Below are positions 35,536 to 46,866 of a stretch of 64,000 nucleotides of DNA, piece by piece. Positions within the stretch are counted from its first letter, which is position 1; each line of letters opens with the position of its first letter. Source of the DNA: Pseudomonas sp. KU43P (lineage in GTDB: Bacteria > Pseudomonadota > Gammaproteobacteria > Pseudomonadales > Pseudomonadaceae); assembly GCF_033095865.1 (NCBI RefSeq), contig NZ_AP019365.1:3879501-3943500 (forward strand). The letters are read 5' to 3'. The notes beneath the pieces were generated by a model. It was given only the letters and a program-made list of their open reading frames with translations, ran no database searches and was not told the DNA's origin. Both the position numbers and the translations under genes were made by a program.

Positions 35536-37554
35536 CTACCTCGCCTTCTCGATACGCCAGATACCGAAGGGCTGGTGCCACGGCTCGATGCGCATCCACT
35601 GGGTCTTGCCATGCCAGGTCCAGCGGTGACCGTTCATCAGGTCTTCACCCAAGGTGTCGGCATCGTCACCCAGGCCCAGCTCCCACAATGGCAGCTCGAA
35701 GCTCGCCTCCTGCGCGTTGTGCGGGTCGAGGCTGATCGCCACGAGGATGTAGTTGTCGCGCTCGGGGGTGCGTTTGCCGAAGTACAGGATGTTGTCGTTC
35801 CAGCAGTTGAAGAACGCCACGCCCAGGTGGGTCTGCAGGGCGCGGTTCTGCCGGCGGATGCGGTTGAGCTGGGCGATCTCGGCGATGATGTTGCCGGGCT
35901 CGGTGAAGTCGCGCGGACGGATCTCGTATTTTTCCGAGTCCATGTACTCTTCCTTGCCCGGCAGCGGCGTGGCTTCGCACAGCTCGAAGCCCGAATACAT
36001 GCCCCACAGGCCCGAGCCCATGGTCGCGAGGGCTGCGCGGATGAGAAAGCCAGCGCGGCCCGAGGTGTGCAGGAAGAACGGGTTGATATCGGGCGTGTTG
36101 ACGAAGAAGTTCGGCCGGTAGCACTGACTCCACGGTGGCTGATTGAGTTCTTCGAAATACTCGCGCAGCTCCTGCTTGGTGTTACGCCAGGTGAAGTAGG
36201 TGTAGCTCTGGGCGTAACCCACCTTGCCCAGGCGCGCCATCATGGCCGGCTTGGTGAAGGCTTCGGCGAGAAAGAGCACCTCGGGGTACTGGCTACGTAC
36301 ATTGGCGATCAGCCATTGCCAGAACGGCAGCGGCTTGGTGTGCGGGTTGTCGACGCGGAAGGTCTTCACACCCTCCTCCACCCAGCCGATTACCACATCG
36401 CGCAGCGCCAGCCACAGTGAGGGCACGGCATCGGCGGCGTAGAAATCGACGTTGACGATGTCCTGGTACTTTTTCGGCGGGTTCTCGGCGTAGCGGATGG
36501 TGCCGTCGGGGCGCCAGCTGAACCAGCCGGGGTGCTCCTTGAGCCAGGGGTGATCCTGAGAGCACTGGATGGCGAAGTCCAGGGCGATTTCCAGGCCATG
36601 CTCGGCGGCGGCGGCTACCAGGCTGCGGAAGTCCTCGCGCGTGCCCAATTGCGGGTGGATGGCATCGTGGCCACCTTCGGGGCTGCCGATGGCGTAGGGG
36701 CTGCCAGGGTCGCCGGGCTCAGCGCGCAGGGCGTTGTTGCGGCCCTTGCGAAACTGCGTGCCGATCGGGTGGATCGGCGGGAAGTACAGCACGTCGAAAC
36801 CCATGTCGCGGATCATCGGCAGGCGTTCGTGCACGTCGTTGAAGGTGCCGTGGCGCTCGGGGCTGTCGGTGATCGAACGAGGGAACAGCTCGTACCAGCT
36901 GGCGAACTGCGCCGCCGGGCGGTCGACATCCAGCGGAAACTCGACACTGCGGGTGAGGTAGCTGCGGTGCTCGGCCTCGACCATCAGGCGCGTGGCCTCC
37001 CCACCCAGCAACAGCGCCACCTGCTCGTCGACCGGCAAGCCGAGCAGGCGCGCCTGCAGGGCCTCGATCTCTTCGCGCAGCACCCCTTCGCTGCGCGCTG
37101 CGCCCTGGCCCAGCAGCAGCCTGCCCTCCTCCAATTCGAGCTTGACCTCGACCCCGGCGTGGTACTTCTTCTCCAGGTCGTGGCAATAGGTGGCGAACGG
37201 GTCGATCCAGGCTTCGATGCTGAACAGGTGCGGGCCCAGTTCGAGGGGGGTGAATTCGGCCAGCCACAGGTCGTTGCCCGGCGAATGCATTGGCACGCAG
37301 TGCCAGCGGCGGCTGTTGGCTTGGCGCCAGTTGAGCATCACCGCAAGGCGGTCGTGGCCGTCGCTGTAGACCTTGCTGCTGACCGCCACCGGCTGGCCGC
37401 TGATGGCCTTGGCGGCGAACATGCCGCCATCGAGCGCGGGCTGGGTGTCCTCGACCACGATGCGCGGCGCGAGCAGCGCCTGGGACAGGCTCACGGCCTG
37501 ATCCGGGTGGTCGTTCGCCATGGGCACGCTTTCGAAGGGCTCGTTTCGTGACAT
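35536..37554 (-). CDS. glgE: Alpha-1,4-glucan:maltose-1-phosphate maltosyltransferase
   Basis: The 672-aa GH13_3 enzyme has an N-terminal domain (VAVSSKVYSDGHDRLAVMLN), DVLYFPPIHPIGTQFRKGRN, FRVDNPHTKPLPFWQW (nucleophile D) and LFLAEAFTKPAMM. It adds maltosyl units from maltose-1-phosphate to alpha-glucan. The start ATG 37554 has GGGAG and AAGG upstream; an ATG at 37521 is a possible alternative. It lies upstream of treS and glgB in the same direction. Confidence 0.95.
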   Translation of the reverse strand: MSRNEPFESVPMANDHPDQAVSLSQALLAPRIVVEDTQPALDGGMFAAKAISGQPVAVSSKVYSDGHDRLAVMLNWRQANSRRWHCVPMHSPGNDLWLAEFTPLELGPHLFSIEAWIDPFATYCHDLEKKYHAGVEVKLELEEGRLLLGQGAARSEGVLREEIEALQARLLGLPVDEQVALLLGGEATRLMVEAEHRSYLTRSVEFPLDVDRPAAQFASWYELFPRSITDSPERHGTFNDVHERLPMIRDMGFDVLYFPPIHPIGTQFRKGRNNALRAEPGDPGSPYAIGSPEGGHDAIHPQLGTREDFRSLVAAAAEHGLEIALDFAIQCSQDHPWLKEHPGWFSWRPDGTIRYAENPPKKYQDIVNVDFYAADAVPSLWLALRDVVIGWVEEGVKTFRVDNPHTKPLPFWQWLIANVRSQYPEVLFLAEAFTKPAMMARLGKVGYAQSYTYFTWRNTKQELREYFEELNQPPWSQCYRPNFFVNTPDINPFFLHTSGRAGFLIRAALATMGSGLWGMYSGFELCEATPLPGKEEYMDSEKYEIRPRDFTEPGNIIAEIAQLNRIRRQNRALQTHLGVAFFNCWNDNILYFGKRTPERDNYILVAISLDPHNAQEASFELPLWELGLGDDADTLGEDLMNGHRWTWHGKTQWMRIEPWHQPFGIWRIEKAR

Positions 37555-37698
37555 CGGACCTTGCTCCCTTAGGCTGGTGGCGGTAAGGGTTCAGAGCCGA
37601 GCGCGGGCGTGGGGGTTCAAAAAAATTGAGCGAATGGCAGCAGCCCGAAGTCGAAGCCTGCACTACCTCTTCACATCCACCACACGCAAGGTCAGGCC

Positions 37699-37860
37699 AT
37701 GAACATTCCCATTCCACCGGAAACACCAGATCCCAACATCGACGACCCCAGCCTGCCGCCGCCCGTGCCGGAAGAAGACCCGGACGAGCTGCCGATCAAG
37801 CCGACCGTACCGCCGACGGTGGGGGACCCACCGAGTGATGAGCCACCGGTGAAGGTCTAA
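37699..37860 (+). CDS. Small acidic proline-rich protein (53 aa)
   Basis: The 53-residue product begins MNIPIPPETPDPNIDDP and ends EPPVKV, with close to 40 percent proline and many Asp/Glu. The ATG has AGG close upstream (AAGGTCAGGCC). No hydrophobic segment or Cys is present, so it is probably cytoplasmic and unfolded. Function is unknown. It is divergent from glgE. The clean start, in-frame stop and biased composition favour a real gene, but no homology test was possible. Confidence 0.6.
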   Translation: MNIPIPPETPDPNIDDPSLPPPVPEEDPDELPIKPTVPPTVGDPPSDEPPVKV

Positions 37861-37890
37861 GAGTAGACAAGGATTTTGTGTAGGTTTTAC

Positions 37891-37968
37891 TGGCCCTATC
37901 GCCGGCAAGCCGGCTCCCACAGATATTCCACTGAGGCTGTGGGGGTCGGCTTGCCGGCGATGGGGCCT
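37891..37968. repeat. REP pair between convergent genes
   Basis: Inverted REP units lie between the proline-rich gene and the stop of the acyl-CoA ligase gene. Confidence 0.9.
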
Positions 37969-37973
37969 TGAGG

Positions 37974-39647
37974 TCATTGCGCAGACAGTTCCTCCACACT
38001 GATCTCACGCATGCGAAATTTCTGCACCTTGCCGGTCACCGTCATCGGGAATTCATCAACAAAGCGGTAATGCCGCGGCACCTTGAAGTGCGCGATGCGT
38101 GCCTTGCACCAGGCCTGCAGCTCTTCAGCGCTGGCAACATGCCCGGGATGCAGCTTGATCCACGCCACCACTTCTTCGCCGTACTTGCTGCACGGTATGC
38201 CGATCACCTGCGCATCGGCCACGGCCGGGTGGGTGTAGAAGAATTCCTCCAATTCACGCGGGTAGATGTTCTCACCCCCGCGAATGATCATGTCCTTGTT
38301 GCGCCCAACGATACGCACATAGCCGTGCTCATCCATCACCGCCAGGTCACCCGAATGCATCCAGCCAGCAGGGTCGATGGCGTCTGCCGTGGCCTGGGGG
38401 TTGTTCCAGTACCCGAGCATCACGCTGTAGCCGCGGGTACACAGCTCGCCGATCTCGCCGCGGGCGACGATGCAGCCGTCGGCGTCCACCAGCTTGGTTT
38501 CCAGCTGCGGGTGGGTGCGCCCGACCGTGGTCACGCGCAGTTCCAGGTCGTCGTCCGGGCCGGTCTGCAGCGATACCGGGCTGGTTTCGGTCATGCCATA
38601 GGCGATCTGTACTTCGGCCATGTGCATCTGGTCGATCACCCGGCGCATCACCTCGATCGGGCAGGTGGCGCCGGCCATGATGCCGCTGCGCAGGGTGGAA
38701 AGGTCGAGCTGGGTGCGCGAGGGGTGGTCGAGCATGGCGATGAACATGGTCGGCACGCCATAGAGGATGCTGGCGCGCTCTTCAGCCACGGCCTTGAGGG
38801 TCAGCTCGGCATCGAAGGCGTCGTTGGGGTAGACCATGGTGCTGCCGTGGGTGATGCAACCGAGGTTGGCCATGACCATGCCGAAGCAGTGGTACAGCGG
38901 CACCGGGATCACCATGCGGTCGGCGTGGGTCAGCCCCAGGCTTTCACCGACCATGAAACCGTTGTTGAGAATGTTGTAGTGACTGAGCGTGGCCCCTTTG
39001 GGTGCGCCAGTGGTGCCTGAGGTGTACTGGATATTCACCGGCTGGTCGAACTGCAGGCTGGCTTGGCGGGCCTGATACGCCTCGTCGCTGGTCTGCCCTG
39101 CCCGTTCGGCCAGCGCCTGCCAGGGCAGGAAACCACTTGGCGGGGTGGCCGCCAGGCTCACCACGCCACGCAGGTCAGGCAGGCATTCGCAGGCCAGCTC
39201 ACCCGGCGCGGCGCTGGCCAGTTCCGCTACCAGCTGCTGAACCATGGCGTGGTAATCGGAGGTCTTGAAGGCATCGGCGCAGACCAGCCAGCGGCAACCG
39301 GACTGGCGCAGCACGTACTCCAGCTCACCGACGCGATAGGCCGGGTTGATGTTGACCAGGATCGCACCGACTTTGGCGCTGGCCAGTTGCAGGATGCACC
39401 ACTGGGCGCAGTTGGGCGCCCAGATGCCGACGCGGTCACCGGTAGCCACGCCCAGCGCCATCAGCGCGCGGGCATGGAGGTCGACCTGTTCGGCCAGTTC
39501 TAGCCAGGTGTAACGAACGCCCTGGTGGCGCACCACCAGTGCTTCGCCATCGGTGCAGCGGGCCACGGTGGCATCGAAGGCCTGACCGATGGTCAGGGTC
39601 AGCAAAGGGTGGTCTTGGCGACCGCGGGTGTAGCTGGGTTGACTCAT
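37974..39647 (-). CDS. AMP-binding acyl-CoA synthetase
   Basis: The 557-aa adenylate-forming enzyme has the P-loop-like [26 protein letters not shown], and the C-terminal [20 protein letters not shown] with a catalytic-type lysine in the last segment (TGKVQKF). It activates a carboxylic acid to its CoA thioester. Start ATG 39647 has AAGAAGGGA upstream. It is divergent from the liu operon across shared LiuR-like sites, so the acid is probably short or branched, such as isovalerate or methylcrotonate; that is inference. Confidence 0.9.
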   Translation of the reverse strand: MSQPSYTRGRQDHPLLTLTIGQAFDATVARCTDGEALVVRHQGVRYTWLELAEQVDLHARALMALGVATGDRVGIWAPNCAQWCILQLASAKVGAILVNINPAYRVGELEYVLRQSGCRWLVCADAFKTSDYHAMVQQLVAELASAAPGELACECLPDLRGVVSLAATPPSGFLPWQALAERAGQTSDEAYQARQASLQFDQPVNIQYTSGTTGAPKGATLSHYNILNNGFMVGESLGLTHADRMVIPVPLYHCFGMVMANLGCITHGSTMVYPNDAFDAELTLKAVAEERASILYGVPTMFIAMLDHPSRTQLDLSTLRSGIMAGATCPIEVMRRVIDQMHMAEVQIAYGMTETSPVSLQTGPDDDLELRVTTVGRTHPQLETKLVDADGCIVARGEIGELCTRGYSVMLGYWNNPQATADAIDPAGWMHSGDLAVMDEHGYVRIVGRNKDMIIRGGENIYPRELEEFFYTHPAVADAQVIGIPCSKYGEEVVAWIKLHPGHVASAEELQAWCKARIAHFKVPRHYRFVDEFPMTVTGKVQKFRMREISVEELSAQ

Positions 39648-39711
39648 GGGTGTCCCTTCTTGTGGTTGTTCTGGGCACGGCTGAAGCAAGCGCCAATTAC
39701 TCTGGCGCAGA

Positions 39712-39728
39712 TTTACGTTTACGTAAAG
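39712..39728. promoter_or_regulatory. LiuR-like operator, site 1
   Basis: TTTACGTTTACGTAAA is a near-palindrome differing by one base from site 2. It matches the motif type described for the MerR-family regulator LiuR, which controls leucine/isovalerate degradation in many proteobacteria. It is nearer the acyl-CoA ligase gene. Confidence 0.75.
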
Positions 39729-39761
39729 GTGATGATCCGATTGACACTGACCAAAGGCAGG

Positions 39762-39778
39762 TTTACGTTAACGTAAAG
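39762..39778. promoter_or_regulatory. LiuR-like operator, site 2
   Basis: TTTACGTTAACGTAAA is a perfect 16-bp palindrome exactly 50 bp from site 1 and on the ivd side. Two sites in a divergent promoter suggest separate control of each direction. No liuR gene lies in the window. Confidence 0.8.
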
Positions 39779-39868
39779 GTGATCAACCACACCTGCTCCC
39801 TCGGGGTTCGGCGGCGAATCCATGAGCTACGGTGTTTCCTTATTTCAAGAACAAGAAGGTGCCCCCGC

Positions 39869-41032
39869 ATGCATTACCCAACCCTGAACTTCGCCCTGGG
39901 CGAAACCATCGACATGCTCCGCGACCAGGTGCGCACCTTCGTTGCCGCCGAACTGGCGCCACGTGCCGCGCAGATCGACCACGACAACCTGTTCCCCGCC
40001 GACATGTGGCGCAAGTTCGGCGACATGGGCCTGCTCGGCATCACCGTGTCGGAAGAGTACGGCGGTGCCGGCCTGGGCTACCTGGCCCACGTGGTGTCGA
40101 TGGAAGAAATCAGCCGCGGCTCGGCCTCCGTGGCCCTGTCCTACGGCGCCCACTCCAACCTGTGCGTCAACCAGATCAACCGCAACGGCACCCACGAGCA
40201 GAAGCTCAAGTACCTGCCCAAGCTGATCAGCGGCGAGCACATCGGCGCCCTGGCCATGAGCGAGCCCAACGCCGGCTCCGACGTGGTGTCGATGAAGCTG
40301 CGCGCCGAGAAACGCGGCGATCACTATGTGCTCAACGGCAGCAAGACCTGGATCACCAACGGCCCCGACGCCAACACCTACGTGATCTACGCCAAGACCG
40401 ACCTGGACAAGGGCGCCCACGGCATCACCGCCTTCATCGTCGAGCGCGACTGGAAAGGCTTCAGCCGCAGCAACAAGTTCGACAAGCTGGGCATGCGTGG
40501 CTCCAACACCTGCGAGCTGTTCTTCGACGGTGTCGAAGTGCCTGAAGAAAACATCCTCGGCCAGCTCAACGGTGGCGTGCGGGTGCTGATGAGCGGCCTG
40601 GACTACGAGCGCGTGGTGCTCTCCGGCGGCCCGACCGGCATCATGCAAAGCTGCATGGACCTGGTGGTGCCCTACATCCATGACCGCAAGCAGTTCGGCC
40701 AGAGCATCGGCGAGTTCCAGCTGATCCAGGGCAAGATCGCCGACATGTACACCCAGCTCAACGCCAGCCGCGCCTACCTGTATGCCGTGGCCCAGGCCTG
40801 CGACCGTGGCGAGACCACCCGCAAAGACGCCGCCGGGGTGATCCTCTACACCGCCGAACGCGCCACCCAGATGGCCCTGGAAGCCATCCAGATTCTCGGC
40901 GGCAACGGTTACATCAACGAATTCCCGGCCGGCCGCCTGCTGCGCGATGCCAAGCTGTACGAAATCGGCGCCGGCACCAGCGAAATTCGCCGGATGCTGA
41001 TCGGCCGCGAACTGTTCAACGAAACCCGCTGA
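39869..41032 (+). CDS. liuA: Isovaleryl-CoA dehydrogenase
   Basis: The 387-aa flavoprotein of the acyl-CoA dehydrogenase family has [36 protein letters not shown], and the catalytic Glu region in [20 protein letters not shown] with [20 protein letters not shown]. It oxidises isovaleryl-CoA to 3-methylcrotonyl-CoA. The start ATG 39869 has AAGAAGG upstream. It is first in the leucine operon, 19 bases before liuB. Confidence 0.95.
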   Translation: MHYPTLNFALGETIDMLRDQVRTFVAAELAPRAAQIDHDNLFPADMWRKFGDMGLLGITVSEEYGGAGLGYLAHVVSMEEISRGSASVALSYGAHSNLCVNQINRNGTHEQKLKYLPKLISGEHIGALAMSEPNAGSDVVSMKLRAEKRGDHYVLNGSKTWITNGPDANTYVIYAKTDLDKGAHGITAFIVERDWKGFSRSNKFDKLGMRGSNTCELFFDGVEVPEENILGQLNGGVRVLMSGLDYERVVLSGGPTGIMQSCMDLVVPYIHDRKQFGQSIGEFQLIQGKIADMYTQLNASRAYLYAVAQACDRGETTRKDAAGVILYTAERATQMALEAIQILGGNGYINEFPAGRLLRDAKLYEIGAGTSEIRRMLIGRELFNETR

Positions 41033-41051
41033 GCACAGGGGACGGGCGCAT

Positions 41052-42659
<1,608 letters not shown>

Positions 42660-42662
42660 CCC

Positions 42663-43478
42663 ATGAGCGATTTCAGCACTATTGAAGTGACTCGCGACCC
42701 GCGCGGCTTCGCCACCTTGTGGCTGAGCCGCGAGGACAAGAACAACGCCTTCAACGCGCAGATGATCCACGAGCTGATCAAAGCCCTCGACCAGCTGGCC
42801 GAAGACACCAGTCTGCGTTTTCTGCTGCTGCGCGGCCGTGGCCGGCACTTCAGCGCCGGGGCAGACCTGGCATGGATGCAGCAGTCGGCGCAACTGGACT
42901 TCAACAGCAACCTGGACGACGCCCATGAACTGGGCGAGCTGATGTATGCCCTGCACCGCCTCAAGGCACCGACCCTGGCCGTGGTGCAAGGCGCAGCCTT
43001 TGGCGGTGCACTGGGGCTGATCAGCTGCTGCGACATGGCCATCGGCGCCGACGATGCACAACTGTGCCTGTCGGAAGTGCGCATCGGCCTGGCGCCAGCG
43101 GTGATCAGCCCGTTCGTGGTCAAGGCCATCGGCGAGCGCGCCGCCCGCCGCTACGCCCTCACCGCCGAACGATTTAGCGGCGTGCGTGCCCGTGAACTGG
43201 GCCTTCTGGCCGAGGTGTACCCAGCGAGCGAACTGCAGGCACAGGTCGAAGCCTGGGTCGACAACCTGTTGCTGAACAGCCCGCAAGCGCTGCGCGCCAC
43301 CAAAGACCTGCTGCGCGAAGTGGACGACGGCGAGCTCAGCCCGGCCCTGCGCCGCTACTGCGAAAACACCATCGCCCGCATCCGCGTCAGCGCCGAAGGC
43401 CAGGAAGGCTTGAACGCCTTCCTGGAAAAACGCCGCCCCGCCTGGCAAACCGAGCACAAGAAGGAGCCGCGCCCATGA
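42663..43478 (+). CDS. liuC: Methylglutaconyl-CoA hydratase
   Basis: The 271-aa crotonase-fold enzyme has the oxyanion-hole segments HFSAGADLAWMQ and VQGAAFGGALGLISCCD. It hydrates 3-methylglutaconyl-CoA to HMG-CoA. It overlaps liuD by four bases (ATGA). HMG-CoA lyase (liuE) is not found downstream in this window. Confidence 0.94.
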   Translation: MSDFSTIEVTRDPRGFATLWLSREDKNNAFNAQMIHELIKALDQLAEDTSLRFLLLRGRGRHFSAGADLAWMQQSAQLDFNSNLDDAHELGELMYALHRLKAPTLAVVQGAAFGGALGLISCCDMAIGADDAQLCLSEVRIGLAPAVISPFVVKAIGERAARRYALTAERFSGVRARELGLLAEVYPASELQAQVEAWVDNLLLNSPQALRATKDLLREVDDGELSPALRRYCENTIARIRVSAEGQEGLNAFLEKRRPAWQTEHKKEPRP

Positions 43479-45427
43479 GCCGCCCCACCCTCACCACCCT
43501 GCTGGTCGCCAACCGCGGCGAAATCGCCTGCCGGGTCATGCGCACCGCCAAGGCCATGGGCCTGACCACCGTGGCCGTGCACAGTGCCACCGACCGTGAC
43601 GCACGGCACAGCCGCGAAGCGGATATTCGCGTCGACCTGGGCGGCAGCAAGGCCGCCGAGAGCTACCTGGTAGTCGAAAAACTGCTGGCCGCAGCCAAAG
43701 CCAGCGGTGCCCAGGCGATCCACCCCGGTTATGGCTTTCTTTCGGAGAACGCGGGTTTTGCCCGCGCCATCGAAGAAGCCGGGCTGATCTTCCTCGGCCC
43801 GCCGGCCAGCGCCATCGACGCGATGGGCAGCAAATCGGCGGCCAAGGCGCTGATGGAAGCTGCCGGTGTACCGCTGGTGCCGGGCTACCACGGCGAAGCC
43901 CAGGACCTGGAAACCTTCCGCGCCGCAGCCGAGCGCATCGGCTACCCGGTGCTGCTCAAGGCCAGTGCAGGCGGGGGCGGCAAGGGCATGAAGGTGGTCG
44001 AGGAGGAAAGCCAGTTGGCCGACGCCCTGGCCTCGGCCCAGCGCGAGGCAAAGGCCTCGTTCGGCGATGCGCGCATGCTGGTGGAAAAGTATGTGCTCAA
44101 GCCCCGCCACGTGGAAATCCAGGTGTTCGCCGACCAGCACGGCAACTGCCTGTACCTCAACGAACGTGACTGCTCGATCCAGCGGCGTCACCAGAAGGTG
44201 GTCGAGGAAGCCCCGGCCCCAGGCCTGTCTCCGGAGCTGCGCCAGGCCATGGGTGAAGCCGCGGTACGGGCTGCCCAGGCCATCGGCTACGTCGGCGCCG
44301 GCACCGTGGAATTCCTGCTCGATGCCCGTGGCGAGTTCTTCTTCATGGAGATGAATACCCGCCTGCAGGTGGAGCATCCGGTCACCGAGGCCATCACCGG
44401 CCTCGACCTGGTGGCCTGGCAGATCCGCGTGGCCTGCGGCGAACCGCTGCCGATCACCCAGGCGCAGGTGCCCTTGATCGGCCATGCCATCGAAGTGCGG
44501 CTGTATGCCGAAGACCCGGCCAACGAATTCCTGCCGGCCACCGGCACCCTGGCGCTGTACCGCGAATCGGCGCCGGGCGAAGGGCGCCGGGTGGACAGTG
44601 GCGTCAGCGAGGGCGACGTGGTGTCGCCGTTCTACGACCCGATGCTGGGCAAGCTGATCGCCTGGGGCGAGAACCGCGAGCAGGCCCGCCTGCGCTTGCT
44701 GGCGATGCTCGACGAGTTCGCCATTGGCGGGCTGAAGACCAACATCGCCTTCCTGCGCCGCATTCTCGCGCACCCCGCATTTGCTGCGGCCGAACTGGAT
44801 ACCGGGTTCATACCGCGTCATCAGGAGGTGTTGCTGCCGGCGCCGAAGGCTTTGCCAGCGAGCTTCTGGGAAGCGGCCGCCGAGGCCTGGTTGCAAGGCC
44901 AGGCCGCCCATGAGCGTGCCGATGACCGGCATTCACCGTGGGCGCCACGCACCGGCCTGCGTCTGGGCATGCCTACACGCAGCACCCTGCACCTGCAAAG
45001 CGGCGGCGAATGCCAGGCCGTGGCATTGGAGCGCAGCGCCGCCTCGACCTGGCACCTGGATGGCGAGCAGCTTGGGCATGATGAAGGTGGCGTACGCCGC
45101 CGGCATCTGGCGGTACGCCGGGGCGGCACGCTGTACTTGCGCTGGGACGGCGAGGTGCATGCCGTCGAGGCCTTCGACCCGATCGCCGAGGCCGAAGCCA
45201 GCCACAGCCATCAAGGCGGTTTGGGCGCCCCCATGAATGGCAGCATCGTGCGCGTGCTGGTGGAGCCCGGGCAGGAGGTGGAAGTGGGTACGGCGCTGGT
45301 GGTGCTGGAGGCCATGAAGATGGAGCACAGCATCCGTGCGCCGCACAGCGGGACGGTGAAGGCGTTGTTCTGCCAGGAAGGGGATATGGTCAGCGAAGGG
45401 ACGGTGCTGGTCGAGTTGGTGGAGTGA
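43475..45427 (+). CDS. liuD: Methylcrotonyl-CoA carboxylase, biotin carboxylase/carrier (alpha) subunit
   Basis: The 650-aa protein has an N-terminal biotin carboxylase domain (LLVANRGEIACRVMRTAKAM, KASAGGGGKGMKVV, MNTRLQVEHPVTEAITGLDL), a linker and a C-terminal biotinyl domain with EAMKMEH, whose Lys carries biotin. It works with LiuB. It is the last gene of the liuABCD set; the inverted REP-like pair follows. Confidence 0.95.
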   Translation: MSRPTLTTLLVANRGEIACRVMRTAKAMGLTTVAVHSATDRDARHSREADIRVDLGGSKAAESYLVVEKLLAAAKASGAQAIHPGYGFLSENAGFARAIEEAGLIFLGPPASAIDAMGSKSAAKALMEAAGVPLVPGYHGEAQDLETFRAAAERIGYPVLLKASAGGGGKGMKVVEEESQLADALASAQREAKASFGDARMLVEKYVLKPRHVEIQVFADQHGNCLYLNERDCSIQRRHQKVVEEAPAPGLSPELRQAMGEAAVRAAQAIGYVGAGTVEFLLDARGEFFFMEMNTRLQVEHPVTEAITGLDLVAWQIRVACGEPLPITQAQVPLIGHAIEVRLYAEDPANEFLPATGTLALYRESAPGEGRRVDSGVSEGDVVSPFYDPMLGKLIAWGENREQARLRLLAMLDEFAIGGLKTNIAFLRRILAHPAFAAAELDTGFIPRHQEVLLPAPKALPASFWEAAAEAWLQGQAAHERADDRHSPWAPRTGLRLGMPTRSTLHLQSGGECQAVALERSAASTWHLDGEQLGHDEGGVRRRHLAVRRGGTLYLRWDGEVHAVEAFDPIAEAEASHSHQGGLGAPMNGSIVRVLVEPGQEVEVGTALVVLEAMKMEHSIRAPHSGTVKALFCQEGDMVSEGTVLVELVE

Positions 45428-45462
45428 TCTAGGGTGCTCGCCTGAGCGTTTTTGGCGTCTTT

Positions 45463-45687
45463 GAGATCGCGCGCCGCCCGCGCGGCGCATCGCGGATAAA
45501 TCCGCTCCTACATTTGTTGCAACGTGCCTATGTCTGATAGGCCATGGTTGCCTGCTTTGTGAGTCCGACGCGATATCTCGGTGAGCGCTGAAAAGCGGAC
45601 AACCATGGCCTGACAGGCCGAGGCACGTTGCAACAAATGTAGGAGCGGATTTATCCGCGATGCGCCGCGCGGGCGGCGCTCGATCTC
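45463..45687. repeat. 88-nt inverted pair of REP-like elements
   Basis: Left arm 45463-45550 and right arm 45600-45687 are reverse complements with only a few mismatches, separated by 49 bases. The arms contain CGCCGCCCGCGCGGCG and GCGGATAAATCCGC. Each arm equals the single copy at 16024-16111. The structure can form a very long hairpin or cruciform after liuD. Confidence 0.9.
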
Positions 45688-45758
45688 ACGGCCACCCACA
45701 CTTCCTCGCCGTACCCCTTCCAGCCATTACGCAATCGCTACCGCAAACAGCCGCGATA

Positions 45759-46424
45759 TCAAAAGGCCCCGTGCACCCGCACAACCACCCCTAGAAACTC
45801 GCAACCCTCCTCACACACCAGCGCCGGATAGGTGCTGTTCAGCGCTTTCAGATATCGCTGCCCACCCTCTTCGGCCAGCTCGCGCAAAATCGCCGTCTTG
45901 CCAGGCTGGCACGCTATCACCAGGCGCCCCGGCTCAGCCTCCAGCCCCGGATCGACCAGAATGCGCATGCCCTGGGGCACGCTGCGGCCACTGGCCGAAC
46001 TCATCGCATCGTTCTCCACCGTCAGCCAGAACGCCTTGCCCTGGGCCAGGTATTCGGTCTGCTCGTACACGGTGCCCTCTTCCGGCGCCGCGTCGGCCAG
46101 AGCATCCCAGTCACGCAACGGGTAACGAAAACACACGATGTATTGCATCAGGTCGATATCGTCCTCGTCTTCATCGAGCACGTAGCGCCCCTTGTCCTCA
46201 CCCACCTGGCCAAGGACGCGAAGCTGCAGGCTGACGTGATAATGGGGCATGCCCAACTCGACGAACACACGGTTCATCGAATCGACCTTGGGCTGACGCC
46301 GCTTGTTCACCCAATGCCCCACGCTGCCCTGGGACACCCCGACACGTTCGGCGAGCTGTTCCTGGGAGATATCGAGCTCCTCCATCCGGTCTCGGACGAG
46401 GGCAATCCATTTATCCATATTCAT
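45759..46424 (-). CDS. XRE-family regulator with degenerate S24/LexA-like domain
   Basis: From ATG 46424 the product is 221 aa; ATG 46418 or 46466 are alternatives, none with a strong ribosome site. The helix-turn-helix is at the N-terminus (ISQEQLAERVGVSQGSVGHW). The C-terminal half aligns with S24 repressors (VPQGMRILVDPG, YLKALNSTYP). At the expected catalytic Ser (usually DSM) there is DAM, and at the expected Lys (usually FKxL) there is LREL, so self-cleavage is unlikely. It is divergent from a DUF3077 gene. The role may be a prophage-type or stress repressor controlled in another way. Confidence 0.85.
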   Translation of the reverse strand: MNMDKWIALVRDRMEELDISQEQLAERVGVSQGSVGHWVNKRRQPKVDSMNRVFVELGMPHYHVSLQLRVLGQVGEDKGRYVLDEDEDDIDLMQYIVCFRYPLRDWDALADAAPEEGTVYEQTEYLAQGKAFWLTVENDAMSSASGRSVPQGMRILVDPGLEAEPGRLVIACQPGKTAILRELAEEGGQRYLKALNSTYPALVCEEGCEFLGVVVRVHGAF

Positions 46425-46466
46425 CGCTGGCACGATACGGACTGCCTTCTGGCGCTCAATAAACAT

Positions 46467-46554
46467 TCAGTATTATTTAACGAAATGCTTTCAAATACCT
46501 TAAGTATTAGACTCACGCAGGAGCTTTTCCCTATTGGCATGCGCAGGTATCAGG
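46467..46554. promoter_or_regulatory. Divergent promoter/operator region of the XRE regulator
   Basis: The AT-rich gap holds AATACCTTAAGTATT (an inverted repeat AATAC-5-GTATT, about 46494-46508) and a related AGTATTATTTAACG further left. These are reasonable operator candidates for the adjacent repressor. Confidence 0.45.
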
Positions 46555-46866
46555 ATGAAACCAACGAAAAACGACGTAACAGATCTCGACAGCGAAGCCG
46601 CCCGCCGCGCCCTCGACTATTACCTCAATCCAAGCCCCACCCGCCCCAGCGAGCACAACCAGATCTGGACCCTGCATGAAGGGGTCAGCAGCGAACAGGC
46701 GCAGGCACACGCCATCTCCCTGCTGCGCTGCGCGGCCGCCACAGCCCACGAAACTGCCATTCACCAGGAAGGCAGCACCCGCGAGCTGATCTTCGCGCTC
46801 ATGCACATGATGGACATGGCCAGGGCCCTGTTGGAGCACCCGCGCCCCGTAAACAGCGGCTTGTAG
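46555..46866 (+). CDS. DUF3077 family protein
   Basis: The 103-aa protein has the DUF3077 pattern: HEGVSSEQAQAHAISLLRCA, then AHETAI and ELIFALMHMMDMARALLE. The family is small, largely confined to pseudomonads and often sits next to XRE regulators; function is not known. The chosen ATG is 46555. A perfect hairpin (TCCGGTAAA / TTTACCGGA) at 46938-46959 lies between it and the small RNA promoter. Confidence 0.78.
   Translation: MKPTKNDVTDLDSEAARRALDYYLNPSPTRPSEHNQIWTLHEGVSSEQAQAHAISLLRCAAATAHETAIHQEGSTRELIFALMHMMDMARALLEHPRPVNSGL

Noticed and set aside
39741..39746. TTGACA as the -35 of the liu operon
   Set aside because: No acceptable -10 lies at the right distance outside the palindrome, so the promoter position is left open.
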